NCBI GenBank assembly: GCA_029007985.1
Contig: JAQXIW010000072.1
Coordinates: forward strand, 1 to 58,575
Direction: 5' to 3'
DNA from: Oscillospiraceae bacterium
Lineage (GTDB): Bacteria > Bacillota > Clostridia > Oscillospirales > Ruminococcaceae
DNA: 58,575 nt
Numbering within the stretch: the first letter of the stretch is position 1; each line of letters begins with the position of its first letter. Below, one piece after another: positions 24,190 to 33,931 of this stretch. A program made the translations under genes and the position numbers. The notes below the pieces were generated by a model. The model made no database searches, was not told the DNA's origin, and saw nothing but the letters and a program-made list of their open reading frames with translations.

Positions 24190-25534
24190 TGCTGTTCTCC
24201 CTAACACTTATGATATTTATTGATAAAACCCGGGCGCTGTCTGCGCTTGGGTAATATTCCCTGTTTGTGCCGTACCCGCCGAGCCATATAACTTTGCCCG
24301 AATCGTCGGTCAAAATCGGAATACGGTCTCGGTTTGCCGGCGGTATTTTGTCTTCTATAAATAGTTTTTTTACGGTTTTTGTCACATTTCGCTTTCTCAA
24401 TGTGAACGCGTCGCCGATTCTGCGGTTTCGCAAATACAAACCGCCTTTGATTTTATCCGCGTCGATATACCGCAGCGCCCTGTCTTTCGTCTTTGCGCCC
24501 TCGTGGCGTTTTATTAAATATGTCTTGCCGAGAAAATCGGTCGCCGAGCCGGGATTTATTTTCACGCACACGGCCTCGGTCGGCGCGTGCGGTTTTTCAA
24601 AGGTCAGACGGCCGTTTTTTACCACGCAGAAAACATCCGCGGAAAGCTGATGCTTTGCGCCGCCCTTTTTGACGGCATTATAGACAAAATCCACATTTTC
24701 TTTTGACAGACAGCCCTTTTCGCTCAAAATATTGCGTATAAGGTGTTTTGTCACGCAGGGCTCGGCTTTATTCAGCACAACGGTGTTCAGCCCGTTGCCG
24801 TCAAGTGATTTATTATAAAGATTATCACTTAATTGGGTTAAAAATGTGTATATTTCCTCTGTTTCCCGAGACAGATTGGCTATTGCGCCCTCAAAATTCG
24901 GGTTTATTTTTTTCAGCCGGGGAATGACATTCAGCCTTATTTTGTTTCTCGAATAAATATCTTCGAAATTTGTTTTGTCGGTGACGAATTCTATGCCGTT
25001 TTCGGCACAGTAGCTCTCGATATCCGCCCTTGTGCAGTCTATCAGCGGCCTGATGATATTGTCTCTCACCGGCGGTATGCCGATGAGACCTTTCAAGCCT
25101 GTGCCTCGGGTAGTGTTAAAAAGCACCGTTTCCGCCCTGTCGGAAAGAGTGTGAGCCGTCGCCAGCTTTGCGCCGTATTTTTCGGCCTGTTCAAAGAAAA
25201 ATTCGTATCTCAAATTTCTCCGCCATGTCTCCGTGGACTCGCCCCGGGGCTTTTGTCGCCGCGTCATTCCGAGCCTTTTTACGACGCATTCGACGCCGAG
25301 TTTTTCGCAGTATTCTTTGACGAATCGCTCTTCGTCCTCGCTCTCTTTTCGCAGCCCGTGATTGACATGCAAAGCTATCACTTTTATGCCGAACGCCTCT
25401 CTGTTTGAGCACAAAAAGTGAAACAGCGCCATGCTGTCGGCACCGCCGGACAGGCAGGAGGCGACCGTGTCACCTTTTTCAATCATATTGTATTTTTTTA
25501 TTGAGGCCAAAGCCTTTTTATTCATCTCTGCCAT
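24179..25534 (-). CDS. tilS: tRNA(Ile)-lysidine synthetase
   Basis: A 451-residue protein with the N-type ATP pyrophosphatase motif SGGADS (29-34), then AHTLSDRAETVLFN and the C-terminal TilS domain (about 370-440). It makes lysidine at C34 of tRNA-Ile(CAT) so that AUA is read. The start overlaps the dnaB stop by 17 nt; an ATG 9 nt downstream is also possible and neither has a strong ribosome site. Confidence 0.95.
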   Translation of the reverse strand: MAEMNKKALASIKKYNMIEKGDTVASCLSGGADSMALFHFLCSNREAFGIKVIALHVNHGLRKESEDEERFVKEYCEKLGVECVVKRLGMTRRQKPRGESTETWRRNLRYEFFFEQAEKYGAKLATAHTLSDRAETVLFNTTRGTGLKGLIGIPPVRDNIIRPLIDCTRADIESYCAENGIEFVTDKTNFEDIYSRNKIRLNVIPRLKKINPNFEGAIANLSRETEEIYTFLTQLSDNLYNKSLDGNGLNTVVLNKAEPCVTKHLIRNILSEKGCLSKENVDFVYNAVKKGGAKHQLSADVFCVVKNGRLTFEKPHAPTEAVCVKINPGSATDFLGKTYLIKRHEGAKTKDRALRYIDADKIKGGLYLRNRRIGDAFTLRKRNVTKTVKKLFIEDKIPPANRDRIPILTDDSGKVIWLGGYGTNREYYPSADSARVLSINIISVRENSNDK

Positions 25535-26888
25535 ATTCTACATCATAGAATCTTGTATGTGCACCGTCCCAAACCAGCTCAATCGTGCCGGTCTCGCCGT
25601 GACGGTTTTTAGCCACTATACATTCCGCCGAAGTCTGATCGGCGTTTTCCGATTTGTCGTAGTAAGCCTCTCTGTACAGGAAAAGCACTGCGTCCGCGTC
25701 CTGTTCGATAGAGCCGGAATCTCTCAAATCCGACAGCTGCGGTCGAGCGTCCTTGCCGGCTTGTTTTTCCGCCGAACGAGAAAGCTGAGACAGGGCGACA
25801 ATCGGCACATCCAGCTCTTTTGCCATAATTTTGAGCTCTCTTGTGATTTCGCTCATCTCCTGGACTCTGTTATCGTTTCTCCTGGCGGATTTCATAAGCT
25901 GAATGTAGTCAATGACAATCAAGCCCACATTTTGTTTTTCCGGGTTTTGATTCAGTCGTCTGACCTTTGCCTTTATATCGCCGACGGTTACATTGGCGGT
26001 GTCGTCAAGGTAAATCGGCATGGAGGAAATCCGATTTATCGCAAACATTATCGAATCCCAATCCTCTACTGTGCCGTTTCTCAGCTGTTGTGACGAAACG
26101 CCGCCGTAGGAGGACATAAGTCTGTCGGAGAGCTGTTGCTTTGACATTTCCAAAGAGAACACCGCAACCGGTATTTTCTGCGAGCCCGCCACATTGGTGG
26201 CGATGTTCAGAGCAAATGAAGATTTACCCATACCCGGACGGGCGGCGAGAATAATAAGGTCGGATTTGCCCATTCTGCCCAGCTTTCTGTCCAGGTATCT
26301 GTACCCGGTCGGAATTCCGAGATATTTTTCTCTGTCCTCTCCGGAGAGTTTTCTGAGTCTGTCAAAGCTCTCTGCCGCCGCCTGAGCGATAGGTGTGAGC
26401 CCGACGGTCTCTTTGCCCTGTCTGAGCTCGTATATTTTCTGCTCCGCGCTCTCCAGCAAAAAGTCCACATCCGCGTCTTCCGCCGAATTGCGCAGAATGT
26501 CGATCGCCACATTTTGCCGCGACCTCTTGAGATATTTGTCTTTGAGTATTCCTATGTAATACGGAATGTTTGAAAGACTCGGTACAAGCTCGGCAACCTG
26601 CGCCAAGTACACTTTGGCGGTGTTTTCATTGTCAAAAATCCCGGCGACAAGCACGGCGTTAACCATAGTGATATAGTCCGTCGGGACATTTTTCATAAAC
26701 AGGTTTCTGATTTCGTTGAATATACCCCTGTTTATTTTTGAATAGAAGTAGTCCTCCCTGACCTGCTCGATTATCATCGAAACGGAGGACCGGTCCAAAA
26801 TGGCGGCGCCTATTACGGCCTGTTCGGCCTCCATTGAAAACGGCCGGGAAACGCCGGCGTTTTCAAGCGCGGTTTCAACCTGGTTCAT
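25518..26888 (-). CDS. dnaB: Replicative DNA helicase
   Basis: A 456-residue DnaB of normal length. The N-terminal helical domain covers about 15-120. The RecA-like domain has Walker A ARPGMGKS (216-223), LIVIDYIQLM and the DnaB motif LSQLSRSAEKQAGKDARPQ. The arginine-finger stretch is DADAVLFLYR. It is the ring helicase of the replication fork. Only 2 bp separate it from rplI, and AGAGGA precedes the ATG. Confidence 0.98.
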   Translation of the reverse strand: MNQVETALENAGVSRPFSMEAEQAVIGAAILDRSSVSMIIEQVREDYFYSKINRGIFNEIRNLFMKNVPTDYITMVNAVLVAGIFDNENTAKVYLAQVAELVPSLSNIPYYIGILKDKYLKRSRQNVAIDILRNSAEDADVDFLLESAEQKIYELRQGKETVGLTPIAQAAAESFDRLRKLSGEDREKYLGIPTGYRYLDRKLGRMGKSDLIILAARPGMGKSSFALNIATNVAGSQKIPVAVFSLEMSKQQLSDRLMSSYGGVSSQQLRNGTVEDWDSIMFAINRISSMPIYLDDTANVTVGDIKAKVRRLNQNPEKQNVGLIVIDYIQLMKSARRNDNRVQEMSEITRELKIMAKELDVPIVALSQLSRSAEKQAGKDARPQLSDLRDSGSIEQDADAVLFLYREAYYDKSENADQTSAECIVAKNRHGETGTIELVWDGAHTRFYDVEYGRDE

Positions 26889-26890
26889 TA

Positions 26891-27331
26891 TTATTCCTCT
26901 ACGACAACCGTGATTTTAGCGTAAATATCCGTGTAGATTTTTGCCGTACATTCCGTTCTGGAGAATGTCTTGATGTCGTCCATGACGATTTTCTTTTTGT
27001 CGATTTCGACGCCGAGCTGTTTTTTGATTGCCTCGGACACATCTTTTGATGTGACTGCGCCGAAGAGCTTGCCCTCTTTGCCGGCCTTTGCTTTAATAGT
27101 CACCCGTTTGCCGTCAATTTTTGCTTTGATTTCGTTGGCGGCGGCGATTTCCTCCCGCTTGTGATGGGCTTTTGCCGCCTCTTTTATTTTGACATCGTTG
27201 AGCGCGCCCACCGTGGCCTCTTTGGCCAGCTTTCTCGGGAAGAGAAAGTTTCTTGCGTATCCGTCGGACACTTCGACGACGGTATCTTTTTTGCCTAATG
27301 ATTTGACATCCTGTAAAAGTACAACCTTCAT
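26891..27331 (-). CDS. rplI: 50S ribosomal protein L9
   Basis: A 146-residue L9 of normal length. The N-domain has [20 protein letters not shown] and [14 protein letters not shown], then a long connecting helix, then the C-domain with [19 protein letters not shown] precedes the ATG. It is the first gene of the operon, after the gdpP terminator. Confidence 0.98.
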   Translation of the reverse strand: MKVVLLQDVKSLGKKDTVVEVSDGYARNFLFPRKLAKEATVGALNDVKIKEAAKAHHKREEIAAANEIKAKIDGKRVTIKAKAGKEGKLFGAVTSKDVSEAIKKQLGVEIDKKKIVMDDIKTFSRTECTAKIYTDIYAKITVVVEE

Positions 27332-27379
27332 AATCGGTCTCCTTTGAATTCATTTTGTAATAATATATTTTACCATAAA

Positions 27380-27422
27380 AAGTATACAAAAAGCAATGTA
27401 CAAAACTATGTACATTGCTTTT
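27380..27422 (-). terminator. Terminator of rnjA-gdpP
   Basis: A 14-bp stem AAAAGCAATGTACA / TGTACATTGCTTTT (27389-27402, 27409-27422), with T-rich sequence downstream on the minus strand. It separates the gdpP unit from rplI. Confidence 0.85.
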
Positions 27423-27426
27423 ATTT

Positions 27427-29367
27427 TTATTTTTGCAGAGAATAGCGGGAAATAGCCTCCATAATTTTGTTTTTAGCCTCGTCGAGAGTGCAGTCTGTCA
27501 GCTGTGCGCCCGCCATTGTGAGATGACCGCCGCCGCCGAGCCGCTCCATAATGAGCTGAACATTTACCGCGCCGAGCGAGCGGGCGGAAATATTGATTTT
27601 GTCGTCTATGCTGACCGCGACTATCGAAGCGTTAATTCCGTCTATTCTCATAAGCTCGTTTGCCGCCTGCGGAATGGCTACCGCAAGGTCTTTCGGCAGA
27701 GCCTCCGACATGACCACGGCTATGCCGTTGTATATTTCCGCCTTGTTTATCAAATCGGAACGGGCTTTGTAGACCTCTCTGGAAACGTTGAAATATTTGT
27801 AGACTTCCGTCGTTGAGGCGTTGAGTCTGCGCAAATAAGCGGCGGCCTCAAAGGTTCTGACGCCTGTCTTCTCCGAGAAATTCTTTGTGTCCAGCATAAT
27901 ACCCGCCAACACGGCGTTTGCCACGACGGCAGAGCTTTTATATCTTGTCGGCATTATGTATTGCAGCAATTCCGACACGAGCTCGCACGCCGATGACGCA
28001 TTCGGCTCATGGTAGGAGACAACCGTATCGCTTATGTAGTCCACTCTTCTCCTGTGGTGGTCGATAATTACTTTTCTTTGGCATCTCGCCGCCAACTCTT
28101 CGCTTTCGCACATGACGGCGGAATGTGTGTCGGCAATTACAAGCAGAGCTTTATCCGACACAAACAGCATGGCTCTTTCCGGCGTGATGAAAAGGTCTTT
28201 GAGAGAGTCCTCCTCTCTGACGGCGGCAATGACATTTTGAGCGAGGGAGGATTCCTCTCTCACTACGACATAGGCCTTTTTGCCCAGGCTGTGTACGGCG
28301 GCGGCTATGCCCACGCATGCGCCCACCGAGTCAAAATCCGACGCCTTGTGGCCCATACACAGTACAATGTCGCTCTGCATAACCACATCTTTGAGAGCGT
28401 TAGCAACTATACGGCTTCTGACCTTTGAGTTTTTCTCAACGCCCTGTTTAGTGCCGCCGAAAAATTCGTATCCTTCCCGTGTTTTTACAACTGCCTGGTC
28501 TCCGCCTCTGCCCAAAGCCATATCGAGAGCCCGTCCGGCGAGAGAGTCGTTTTCCGGCATATCGGCGCCGCCTCTGCCCACGCCGATGGATAGGGTGACT
28601 TCCTCATTGATCGCCCTCGCCTTTTCGAGAATATCAAATTTTGAATTGTAAAACGCGGCAAAATTTCTCTCTTCGATAATGAGATAATATCTTGCAGTAC
28701 CCAGCTTTATGCTGATGCCGCCGGTCTCACCGGCATATTTTTCCACAAGGGCGTCTATGTTTGTGAGAATCTGCGATCTGGTGGAATCGCTCAAATCTTT
28801 GAGAGCCTCTTCATAGGTGTCCACGACTATCTGCATTATTACCGGCCTTGAAAGATGGTATTCGCTCGCCTCGTGTTTGAGTGTTGTGTCGTTTACGAAA
28901 TAGCAAATCCACAGTTTGCCGTCCTCGGACGCATTTGAAGAGTATACGGTGTATTCCCGATTCAAGAATTTGAGAGGAACGCCGTCTTTTGTCTTTTTTA
29001 TGTCAAAGTCCGGCAATATTTTTTTCAGCGGAGCCAAATACATATCGCTGTCGCCGAGAAACTGCTCTCTGAAAGCGGAATTGTACCACACAACGCTCTC
29101 GTTGCTGACGATGCAGAGAGGGATTGACAGATATTCAAAACTCGTCTGCTGTAAAGCCGCCTGTTTGCCCGAGCCGTAAAAAATGTTGTGAATTACTTTT
29201 CTCAGCTTTGCGGAAAACACAGCCACCGCAAACACGCAAACAACCACGCATATTATCCGTACGAAAATCATATCCGGCGCCCGTATACCTATAACGACCG
29301 CCAGCATAACGCAGACAGCTCCCAAGAGCGCAACGAGAGTTTCAGTGCTCCAAATATTGTTTTTCAT
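27427..29367 (-). CDS. gdpP: Cyclic-di-AMP phosphodiesterase GdpP
   Basis: A 646-residue protein in GdpP layout: two membrane segments (10-27 and 33-50), a PAS-like domain (about 80-170), a degenerate GGDEF domain (about 175-300), then DHH and DHHA1. The catalytic blocks are GHKASDFDSVG, IADTHS, IIDHHRR and GGGGHLTMAG. It degrades c-di-AMP and so affects potassium balance and wall stress. It is co-transcribed downstream of rnjA (20 bp apart). Confidence 0.95.
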   Translation of the reverse strand: MKNNIWSTETLVALLGAVCVMLAVVIGIRAPDMIFVRIICVVVCVFAVAVFSAKLRKVIHNIFYGSGKQAALQQTSFEYLSIPLCIVSNESVVWYNSAFREQFLGDSDMYLAPLKKILPDFDIKKTKDGVPLKFLNREYTVYSSNASEDGKLWICYFVNDTTLKHEASEYHLSRPVIMQIVVDTYEEALKDLSDSTRSQILTNIDALVEKYAGETGGISIKLGTARYYLIIEERNFAAFYNSKFDILEKARAINEEVTLSIGVGRGGADMPENDSLAGRALDMALGRGGDQAVVKTREGYEFFGGTKQGVEKNSKVRSRIVANALKDVVMQSDIVLCMGHKASDFDSVGACVGIAAAVHSLGKKAYVVVREESSLAQNVIAAVREEDSLKDLFITPERAMLFVSDKALLVIADTHSAVMCESEELAARCQRKVIIDHHRRRVDYISDTVVSYHEPNASSACELVSELLQYIMPTRYKSSAVVANAVLAGIMLDTKNFSEKTGVRTFEAAAYLRRLNASTTEVYKYFNVSREVYKARSDLINKAEIYNGIAVVMSEALPKDLAVAIPQAANELMRIDGINASIVAVSIDDKINISARSLGAVNVQLIMERLGGGGHLTMAGAQLTDCTLDEAKNKIMEAISRYSLQK

Positions 29368-29387
29368 ATATAGATATAAACCTTAAA

Positions 29388-31112
29388 TTAAATTTCCATA
29401 ACAATAGGCAAAACCACCGGCGTTCTCTTTGTTCTCTTGTAGAGTACGGCGGATACCCGGTCTTTGATTTTTGCTTTAATTACCGTCCAGTCTTTGTAGT
29501 AGTAATCGTGATATTTTTCTATCACTTCACGCGCCGCCATTCTCGCCTCGGTTATGAGAGCCTCGCTCTCTTTGACATACACAAAGCCCCTTGAAACTAT
29601 GTCCGGGCCGGCGAGCAAATCACCCGTCTCGTAAGCGACGGTGAACACGACTATTACCAGGCCGTCCTGCGACAGCATTCGTCTGTCTCTCAATACGACA
29701 GAGCCCACATCTCCGACTCCGTAGCCGTCTACCATCACGCTGCCGGCGGTAACTTTTTCCTCAACGGTTACGCCGTTTTCGTCTATGCGGTAGACCTCAC
29801 CGATGTTGCCCATGACGATGTTTTCTTTTTTGACGCCCACGCGCTCTGCCAAAAGAGCATGGCGGTAAAGGTGTTTGTACTCGCCGTGAACCGGGATAAA
29901 GTATTTAGGTTTGACCAAGCTGAGCATTAGCTTGAGCTCTTCCTGATAGGCGTGGCCCGAAACATGTACATCGTACATATTTTCGTATATGACCTCCGCG
30001 CCCAGTTTCAACAGGCCGTTTACGACCTTTGTCACCATTTTCTCGTTGCCCGGAATAGGCGTGGCGGAGATGATGACAAAGTCCTGCGGCGTTATTGTGA
30101 ACAATCTGTGGTTGCTGTTTGCCATTCTTGAAAGCGCGGACAGCGGCTCTCCCTGAGAGCCTGTCGTCAACAACACAATTTTGCCCGGCGGATAGCTGCC
30201 GACTTCCTCCGGCTCTATGACTATGTCCTGATGCCGCGTGAGATAGCCCAACTCAAAAGCCATGGCAATATTTTTTGTCATGCTCCTGCCGGACACGCAT
30301 ACTTTTCTGCCCGCGTCGGCGGCAAGGTCAAGTATCTGCTGTATTCTGTAAATGTTGGACGCAAAAGTCGCTATGATTACTCTGCGGTCGCCGGCTCTTT
30401 TGAGCAGTCTTTCAAAGCTCATGCCCACCGTTCTTTCGCTGTTTGAAAAGCCGCCTCTCTCGGCGTTGGTGGAATCCGAAAGCAGAGCGAGAACGCCCTT
30501 TTCGCCGTACTGTGAAAATGTGGCCAAATCAGTCGGTTTAGAATTAGGCGGCGTTAAGTCTATTTTGAAGTCGCCGGTGGTGATGATTGTGCCCGCCGGA
30601 GTTTCAACTGCCAGACCGACGGCGTCCGGAATGGAGTGGTTTACATGAATCGGCACAATTTTCATACAGCCGAGTGTAAACGGTTCGTCGTCTTTAATTT
30701 CATTTATTTCCGCAACGGATTTCATTGAAAATTCGCTGAGTTTGTTCTCGATAAGACCTTTTGTGAGCTTTGTGCAGTAAATCGGCACATTGAGCGTGTT
30801 GAGAAGGTACGGTATTGAGCCGATGTGGTCTTCGTGGCCGTGCGTTACGACAAGTCCTTTAACTTTGTCGGCGTTTTCACTGATAAATGTAAAATCCGGT
30901 ATAACAAGGTCGATACCGAACATTTCGCTGTCCGGGAAAGTGCTGCCGCAGTCGATGATTATCATATCGCCCTCGCACTCGATGACCGTCATATTTTTGC
31001 CTATTTCATTGAGACCGCCCAAAGGTATAATGCGCACAGGCGGTTTTTTCGCCTCGGCCGCTTTTTTCGGTTTGCGTCTGTAATATTTTCTTTTTGTGTT
31101 GGTTTTTTCCAT
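29388..31112 (-). CDS. rnjA: Ribonuclease J
   Basis: A 574-residue metallo-beta-lactamase/beta-CASP RNase. Catalytic blocks are THGHEDHIG, the later TGDFKIDL, then SGRSMTKNI and the C-terminal PVHGEYKHLYRH and VSGHAYQEE. An extra basic N-terminus (residues 2-20) precedes RIIPLGGLNEIG. It matures and decays RNA from the 5' end. The start is ATG 31112 with GGAAAGG at 5 nt; the longer frame has no site. Confidence 0.95.
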   Translation of the reverse strand: MEKTNTKRKYYRRKPKKAAEAKKPPVRIIPLGGLNEIGKNMTVIECEGDMIIIDCGSTFPDSEMFGIDLVIPDFTFISENADKVKGLVVTHGHEDHIGSIPYLLNTLNVPIYCTKLTKGLIENKLSEFSMKSVAEINEIKDDEPFTLGCMKIVPIHVNHSIPDAVGLAVETPAGTIITTGDFKIDLTPPNSKPTDLATFSQYGEKGVLALLSDSTNAERGGFSNSERTVGMSFERLLKRAGDRRVIIATFASNIYRIQQILDLAADAGRKVCVSGRSMTKNIAMAFELGYLTRHQDIVIEPEEVGSYPPGKIVLLTTGSQGEPLSALSRMANSNHRLFTITPQDFVIISATPIPGNEKMVTKVVNGLLKLGAEVIYENMYDVHVSGHAYQEELKLMLSLVKPKYFIPVHGEYKHLYRHALLAERVGVKKENIVMGNIGEVYRIDENGVTVEEKVTAGSVMVDGYGVGDVGSVVLRDRRMLSQDGLVIVVFTVAYETGDLLAGPDIVSRGFVYVKESEALITEARMAAREVIEKYHDYYYKDWTVIKAKIKDRVSAVLYKRTKRTPVVLPIVMEI

Positions 31113-31225
31113 TTTTTCCTTTCCGCAAAAATCAAAATACACCAAAACGCACATCCTGTGCGGGTGTGATTTCTGCCTTTATTAACGAACAAATAAATAA
31201 TAACACGAACAATCTATCTAAATAT

Positions 31226-31254
31226 AATATAATATTTTTGTATATTTATGTCAA
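31226..31254 (-). promoter_or_regulatory. Promoter of rnjA
   Basis: On the minus strand TTGACA (31249-31254), 17 bp and TATATT (31226-31231). The untranslated leader would be about 110 nt. Confidence 0.65.
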
Positions 31255-31270
31255 GTAAACATATATATAT

Positions 31271-31299
31271 TTGTGCATTCTCAACACTTGTGTTATAAT
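31271..31299 (+). promoter_or_regulatory. Promoter of rnhA
   Basis: TTGTGC (31271-31276), 17 bp and TATAAT (31294-31299), about 48 bp before the start and back to back with the rnjA promoter. Confidence 0.65.
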
Positions 31300-31347
31300 A
31301 ATTATCAGATTATTTGTATTTGAATTATATTCGCAAGGAGTAAATCG

Positions 31348-31785
31348 GTGAAAAAAGTAGAAATATTTACGGACGGCGCCTGCAGCGGAAATCCCGGCCC
31401 GGGCGGCTGGGGCGCTATTTTGAGATACAACGGCGTCGAAAAGGAGCTGTCCGGCGGCGAGAGGCAGACCACCAACAACCGTATGGAGCTCTGTGCCGTG
31501 CTGAACGCTTTGAGCGCGCTGAAAGAGCCGTGTGAAGCAGTGCTGACCTCCGACTCAAAATATGTTATAGATTCGGTGTCAAAGGGCTGGGTGTACTCAT
31601 GGCAGAAAAAAGGGTGGAAAAAATCCGACGGCAAGCCGGCGCTCAATGTGGACTTGTGGGAGAAACTGTTGCCCTTACTCGAAATGCACAATGTGACATT
31701 TGTTTGGATTAAAGGGCACGCCGGCCACCCGGAAAACGAGAGGTGCGACGCCTTGGCGGTAAAGGAAAGAGAAAAATTTGTTTGA
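31348..31785 (+). CDS. rnhA: Ribonuclease HI
   Basis: A 145-residue RNase HI. The acidic active site is visible: Asp in [15 protein letters not shown], Glu in NNRMELCAV, Asp in [12 protein letters not shown] and the later Asp in NERCDALA. The handle region [12 protein letters not shown] is present. It cuts RNA in RNA-DNA hybrids. It starts at GTG 31348 with AAGGAG at 7 nt. Confidence 0.97.
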   Translation: MKKVEIFTDGACSGNPGPGGWGAILRYNGVEKELSGGERQTTNNRMELCAVLNALSALKEPCEAVLTSDSKYVIDSVSKGWVYSWQKKGWKKSDGKPALNVDLWEKLLPLLEMHNVTFVWIKGHAGHPENERCDALAVKEREKFV

Positions 31786-31956
31786 AAAAATACAATTTGC
31801 ACGGCGGGATTGATTTGACAGCGTCTTGACACCTTTTATATCATAATGTGCGGTGCGATTCTAAGAGACAATACTCTACACGGCGTAATTGCAGCGTACG
31901 ACGCCGACGCCGCCCCTTATAATCAGGGACATTATGAACACTCTGTATTATAGATA

Positions 31957-31993
31957 ACAAAACCGGGGTGCCGTACTGTGCGGCGCCCCGGTT
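31957..31993 (-). terminator. Terminator of the GNAT/ATC-hydrolase operon
   Basis: A 13-bp stem (31961-31973, 31981-31993) with a 7-nt loop, followed by TTTTGTTAT on the minus strand, 10 bp past the stop of the small membrane protein. The rest of the 31786-32002 gap shows no gene. Confidence 0.85.
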
Positions 31994-32002
31994 ATTGTTC
32001 TT

Positions 32003-32359
32003 TTATTTTCTTTTTTGATTTTGCAATGCCCGGACTCGCTTTTTTTCGATGTAGGCGCCCAGCAAAAGCAATATCACATAGGAGACAACCCAAATAATCC
32101 AAAGGTTGTTTGTTCTGCCGCCGCCGGCGTCCAATCCGTCGGTTGCGAAAAGAGCGCCTATCAAATAGCTGACCACATAGCCTATCGACGCCATTCTTGC
32201 AAGGGAATATTTCTTTTTCACTATGGAATACACCACGATAGCCATTCCTGCAAACGCCAGCAAATCAGGTATGTCTTTCATATCGGTCAGAAAAAATCTG
32301 ACGGCAACCCAACCGGCGAGTATATAAAAAACCGTGTAGAACTTTTCAAATCCTCTCAT
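32003..32359 (-). CDS. Small four-helix membrane protein
   Basis: A 118-residue protein with four predicted membrane segments (about 8-22, 31-46, 58-72, 85-103) and a basic end (KKRVRALQNQKRK). I do not recognise a family. AAGGGG lies upstream of ATG 32359, and the gene begins 11 bp after the stop of the ATC-hydrolase-family gene. A longer frame to 32401 would overlap that gene and lacks a site. Its place as last gene of the operon suggests a shared role with the two genes before it. Confidence 0.65.
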   Translation of the reverse strand: MRGFEKFYTVFYILAGWVAVRFFLTDMKDIPDLLAFAGMAIVVYSIVKKKYSLARMASIGYVVSYLIGALFATDGLDAGGGRTNNLWIIWVVSYVILLLLGAYIEKKRVRALQNQKRK

Positions 32360-32370
32360 CGATTCACCCC

Positions 32371-33099
32371 TTAATAGTCGACTTCGGTAAAGTCCTGCCA
32401 TGATTCCTCGATGACGGCCATTGTCATTTCGGCGCCGAACATCTTTTCAAAGTCGTCCAGAGCTTTCCTGCGGACGGTTTCCCGTTTTTCCGCGCTGAGA
32501 TTTTCTTTTATCGCCTCTGTCATCGCAGACAGCAGATGCCCGGTGTGGTAGAGAAAATCTTTTATCTCTCTGCCGCCGAGAGCCTTTTTGTCCTCGGCAA
32601 AGCGCTTGGCTTCTTCTTCGTTTTCAATGGAAAAACCGCGCCACTCGAATGCACACACATCACCGCCCTGTGAGAGAACGGAATGAATTTCAAGCTGTAA
32701 TTCCGGGTTAAATCCCTTTACCAAATTTTTATCCACATAGGTGCAGTAGTTACAGCCGTACTCCAAAAGGCCCGCCTCTTTCCACGCCTCGCACCAGCCG
32801 CAGACCGTGGAATCCGTCAGCATCACCGGGGTCGTCTGTCTTGTGACGGATTGAGAGCGGTGATTTTTATCCGTCCATTCGCCGTACAGGCGGTAGCTTC
32901 TCATATCGAGAGGTGCGCCGTCCTTTGCGGCTCTTTTTGCCATTCGGGCTCCCCTTTGGTTGCCGTAGCGCTTTGTGCCCTCGTCGGCGGCTTTTCTGCC
33001 CTCGTCGCCGTACAGCTCACACGCCCGTCTGTAAATCAGGGCAAACATATCCGCATGCTGAGGTATATCAAATTTATCTCTCAATTCCTGTGTAATCAT
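32371..33099 (-). CDS. L-2-amino-thiazoline-4-carboxylic acid hydrolase family protein
   Basis: A 242-residue soluble protein. The ATC_hydrolase family pattern is present: CGWCEAWKEAGL, then GCNYCTYVDKNLVKGFNP, then GGDVCAFEWRG. The paired cysteines and CxF are typical. In Pseudomonas the named enzyme takes part in making L-cysteine from a thiazoline, but most members of this broad family have not been tested, so the substrate is open. AAGGAAGTG precedes ATG 33099. It is the middle gene of a three-gene operon. Confidence 0.75.
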   Translation of the reverse strand: MITQELRDKFDIPQHADMFALIYRRACELYGDEGRKAADEGTKRYGNQRGARMAKRAAKDGAPLDMRSYRLYGEWTDKNHRSQSVTRQTTPVMLTDSTVCGWCEAWKEAGLLEYGCNYCTYVDKNLVKGFNPELQLEIHSVLSQGGDVCAFEWRGFSIENEEEAKRFAEDKKALGGREIKDFLYHTGHLLSAMTEAIKENLSAEKRETVRRKALDDFEKMFGAEMTMAVIEESWQDFTEVDY

Positions 33100-33111
33100 A
33101 ACTTCACTTCC

Positions 33112-33540
33112 TTACAAGTCTTTATACATATTTATGTGAGGTATGCCCTCTTCGTCAAAAATGTCGCCGTACGCCGTAAATCCAAGCTTTTCGTAAAAGG
33201 CCTTTTTGTCGTATTTTGCGCCGAGGGTTACTTTTTTTGCGCCCATTTCGGCGGCTTTTCTCACTGCTTCGATTACTGCCGTTTTGCCAAGTCCCTTACC
33301 CCTGTGCCGCGCAAGACAGGCTATTCTGCCCAAGTGATAGGAATTTTCGCCCTCTTTAATAATCCTTGCGTTGCACACCGGCCGGGCGTTTTCGTACAAG
33401 ACGAGATGTAATGCCTGTCTGTCGCTGTCGTCAAATTCAAAATCGTGTGAAAACCCGACCTCTTTTACAAAGACCTCTTCCCTGATGAAAAAACTGTCCT
33501 TTATGCCTTCATCGGTGTATTTATACCATTTTATTTCCAT
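33112..33540 (-). CDS. GNAT-family N-acetyltransferase
   Basis: A 142-residue acetyltransferase. The acetyl-CoA loop is LARHRGKGLGKTAVIEA (R-x-x-G-x-G), followed by LGAKYDKKAFYEKLGFTAYG. The N-terminal IREEVFVKEVGFSHDFEFDD resembles the ElaA/YjcF subgroup. The acceptor is unknown. AAAGGTG places the start at ATG 33540. It is the first gene of an operon with the ATC-hydrolase-like and small membrane genes. Confidence 0.88.
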   Translation of the reverse strand: MEIKWYKYTDEGIKDSFFIREEVFVKEVGFSHDFEFDDSDRQALHLVLYENARPVCNARIIKEGENSYHLGRIACLARHRGKGLGKTAVIEAVRKAAEMGAKKVTLGAKYDKKAFYEKLGFTAYGDIFDEEGIPHINMYKDL

Positions 33541-33568
33541 ATCCGTCACCTTTTCCTTCGTTATTCCC

Positions 33569-33597
33569 ATTATATATATTTTTTGTATGTTTTTCAA
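33569..33597 (-). promoter_or_regulatory. Promoter of the GNAT/ATC-hydrolase operon
   Basis: On the minus strand TTGAAA (33592-33597), 17 bp and TATAAT (33569-33574), about 30 bp before the GNAT start. Confidence 0.75.
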
Positions 33598-33918
33598 TAC
33601 TTTGTCATTTTTCACAAAATTTTGTCGGTTACAGGATGAAAATTTTCCACACCTTGAATACATTTTGTCCTAATCTGTATATCATAAGCGGAATTATTGA
33701 AAAAATGACCACCGCGGGCGGAATAGTGTCCACAACGGGCGTACAATCGTATACTTTTATTTTTCCGTTGCGCACATTGACACAAATAATAAAAAACCCC
33801 TTTTTTGCTTTATTTTTTCGGCGTGTTGTCAATAGACAGCAAAAAAATCTTGGTGTAAACTCAATACTCAAATACAGGAGTTAATTTAATTAAGTTTTGT
33901 GTTAATTTTACGGTTTGG
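33598..33918. other. AT-rich intergenic stretch with no gene
   Basis: It separates the divergent GNAT operon and the AbgT unit. Short frames here lack ribosome sites. Near its right end TAGACA, 17 bp and TAAACT could be a weak plus-strand promoter for the AbgT unit. Confidence 0.5.
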
Positions 33919-33931
33919 AAGGGGTGATGTT

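Noticed and set aside
31786..31960. A possible gene or promoter in the rnhA downstream gap (TTGACA boxes seen at about 31814 and 31831).
   Set aside because: No matching -10 at proper distance and no frame with a ribosome site.
33636..33884. An 82-codon plus-strand frame before abgT.
   Set aside because: It lacks a ribosome site and lies in AT-rich intergenic sequence; it overlaps the divergent promoter region.
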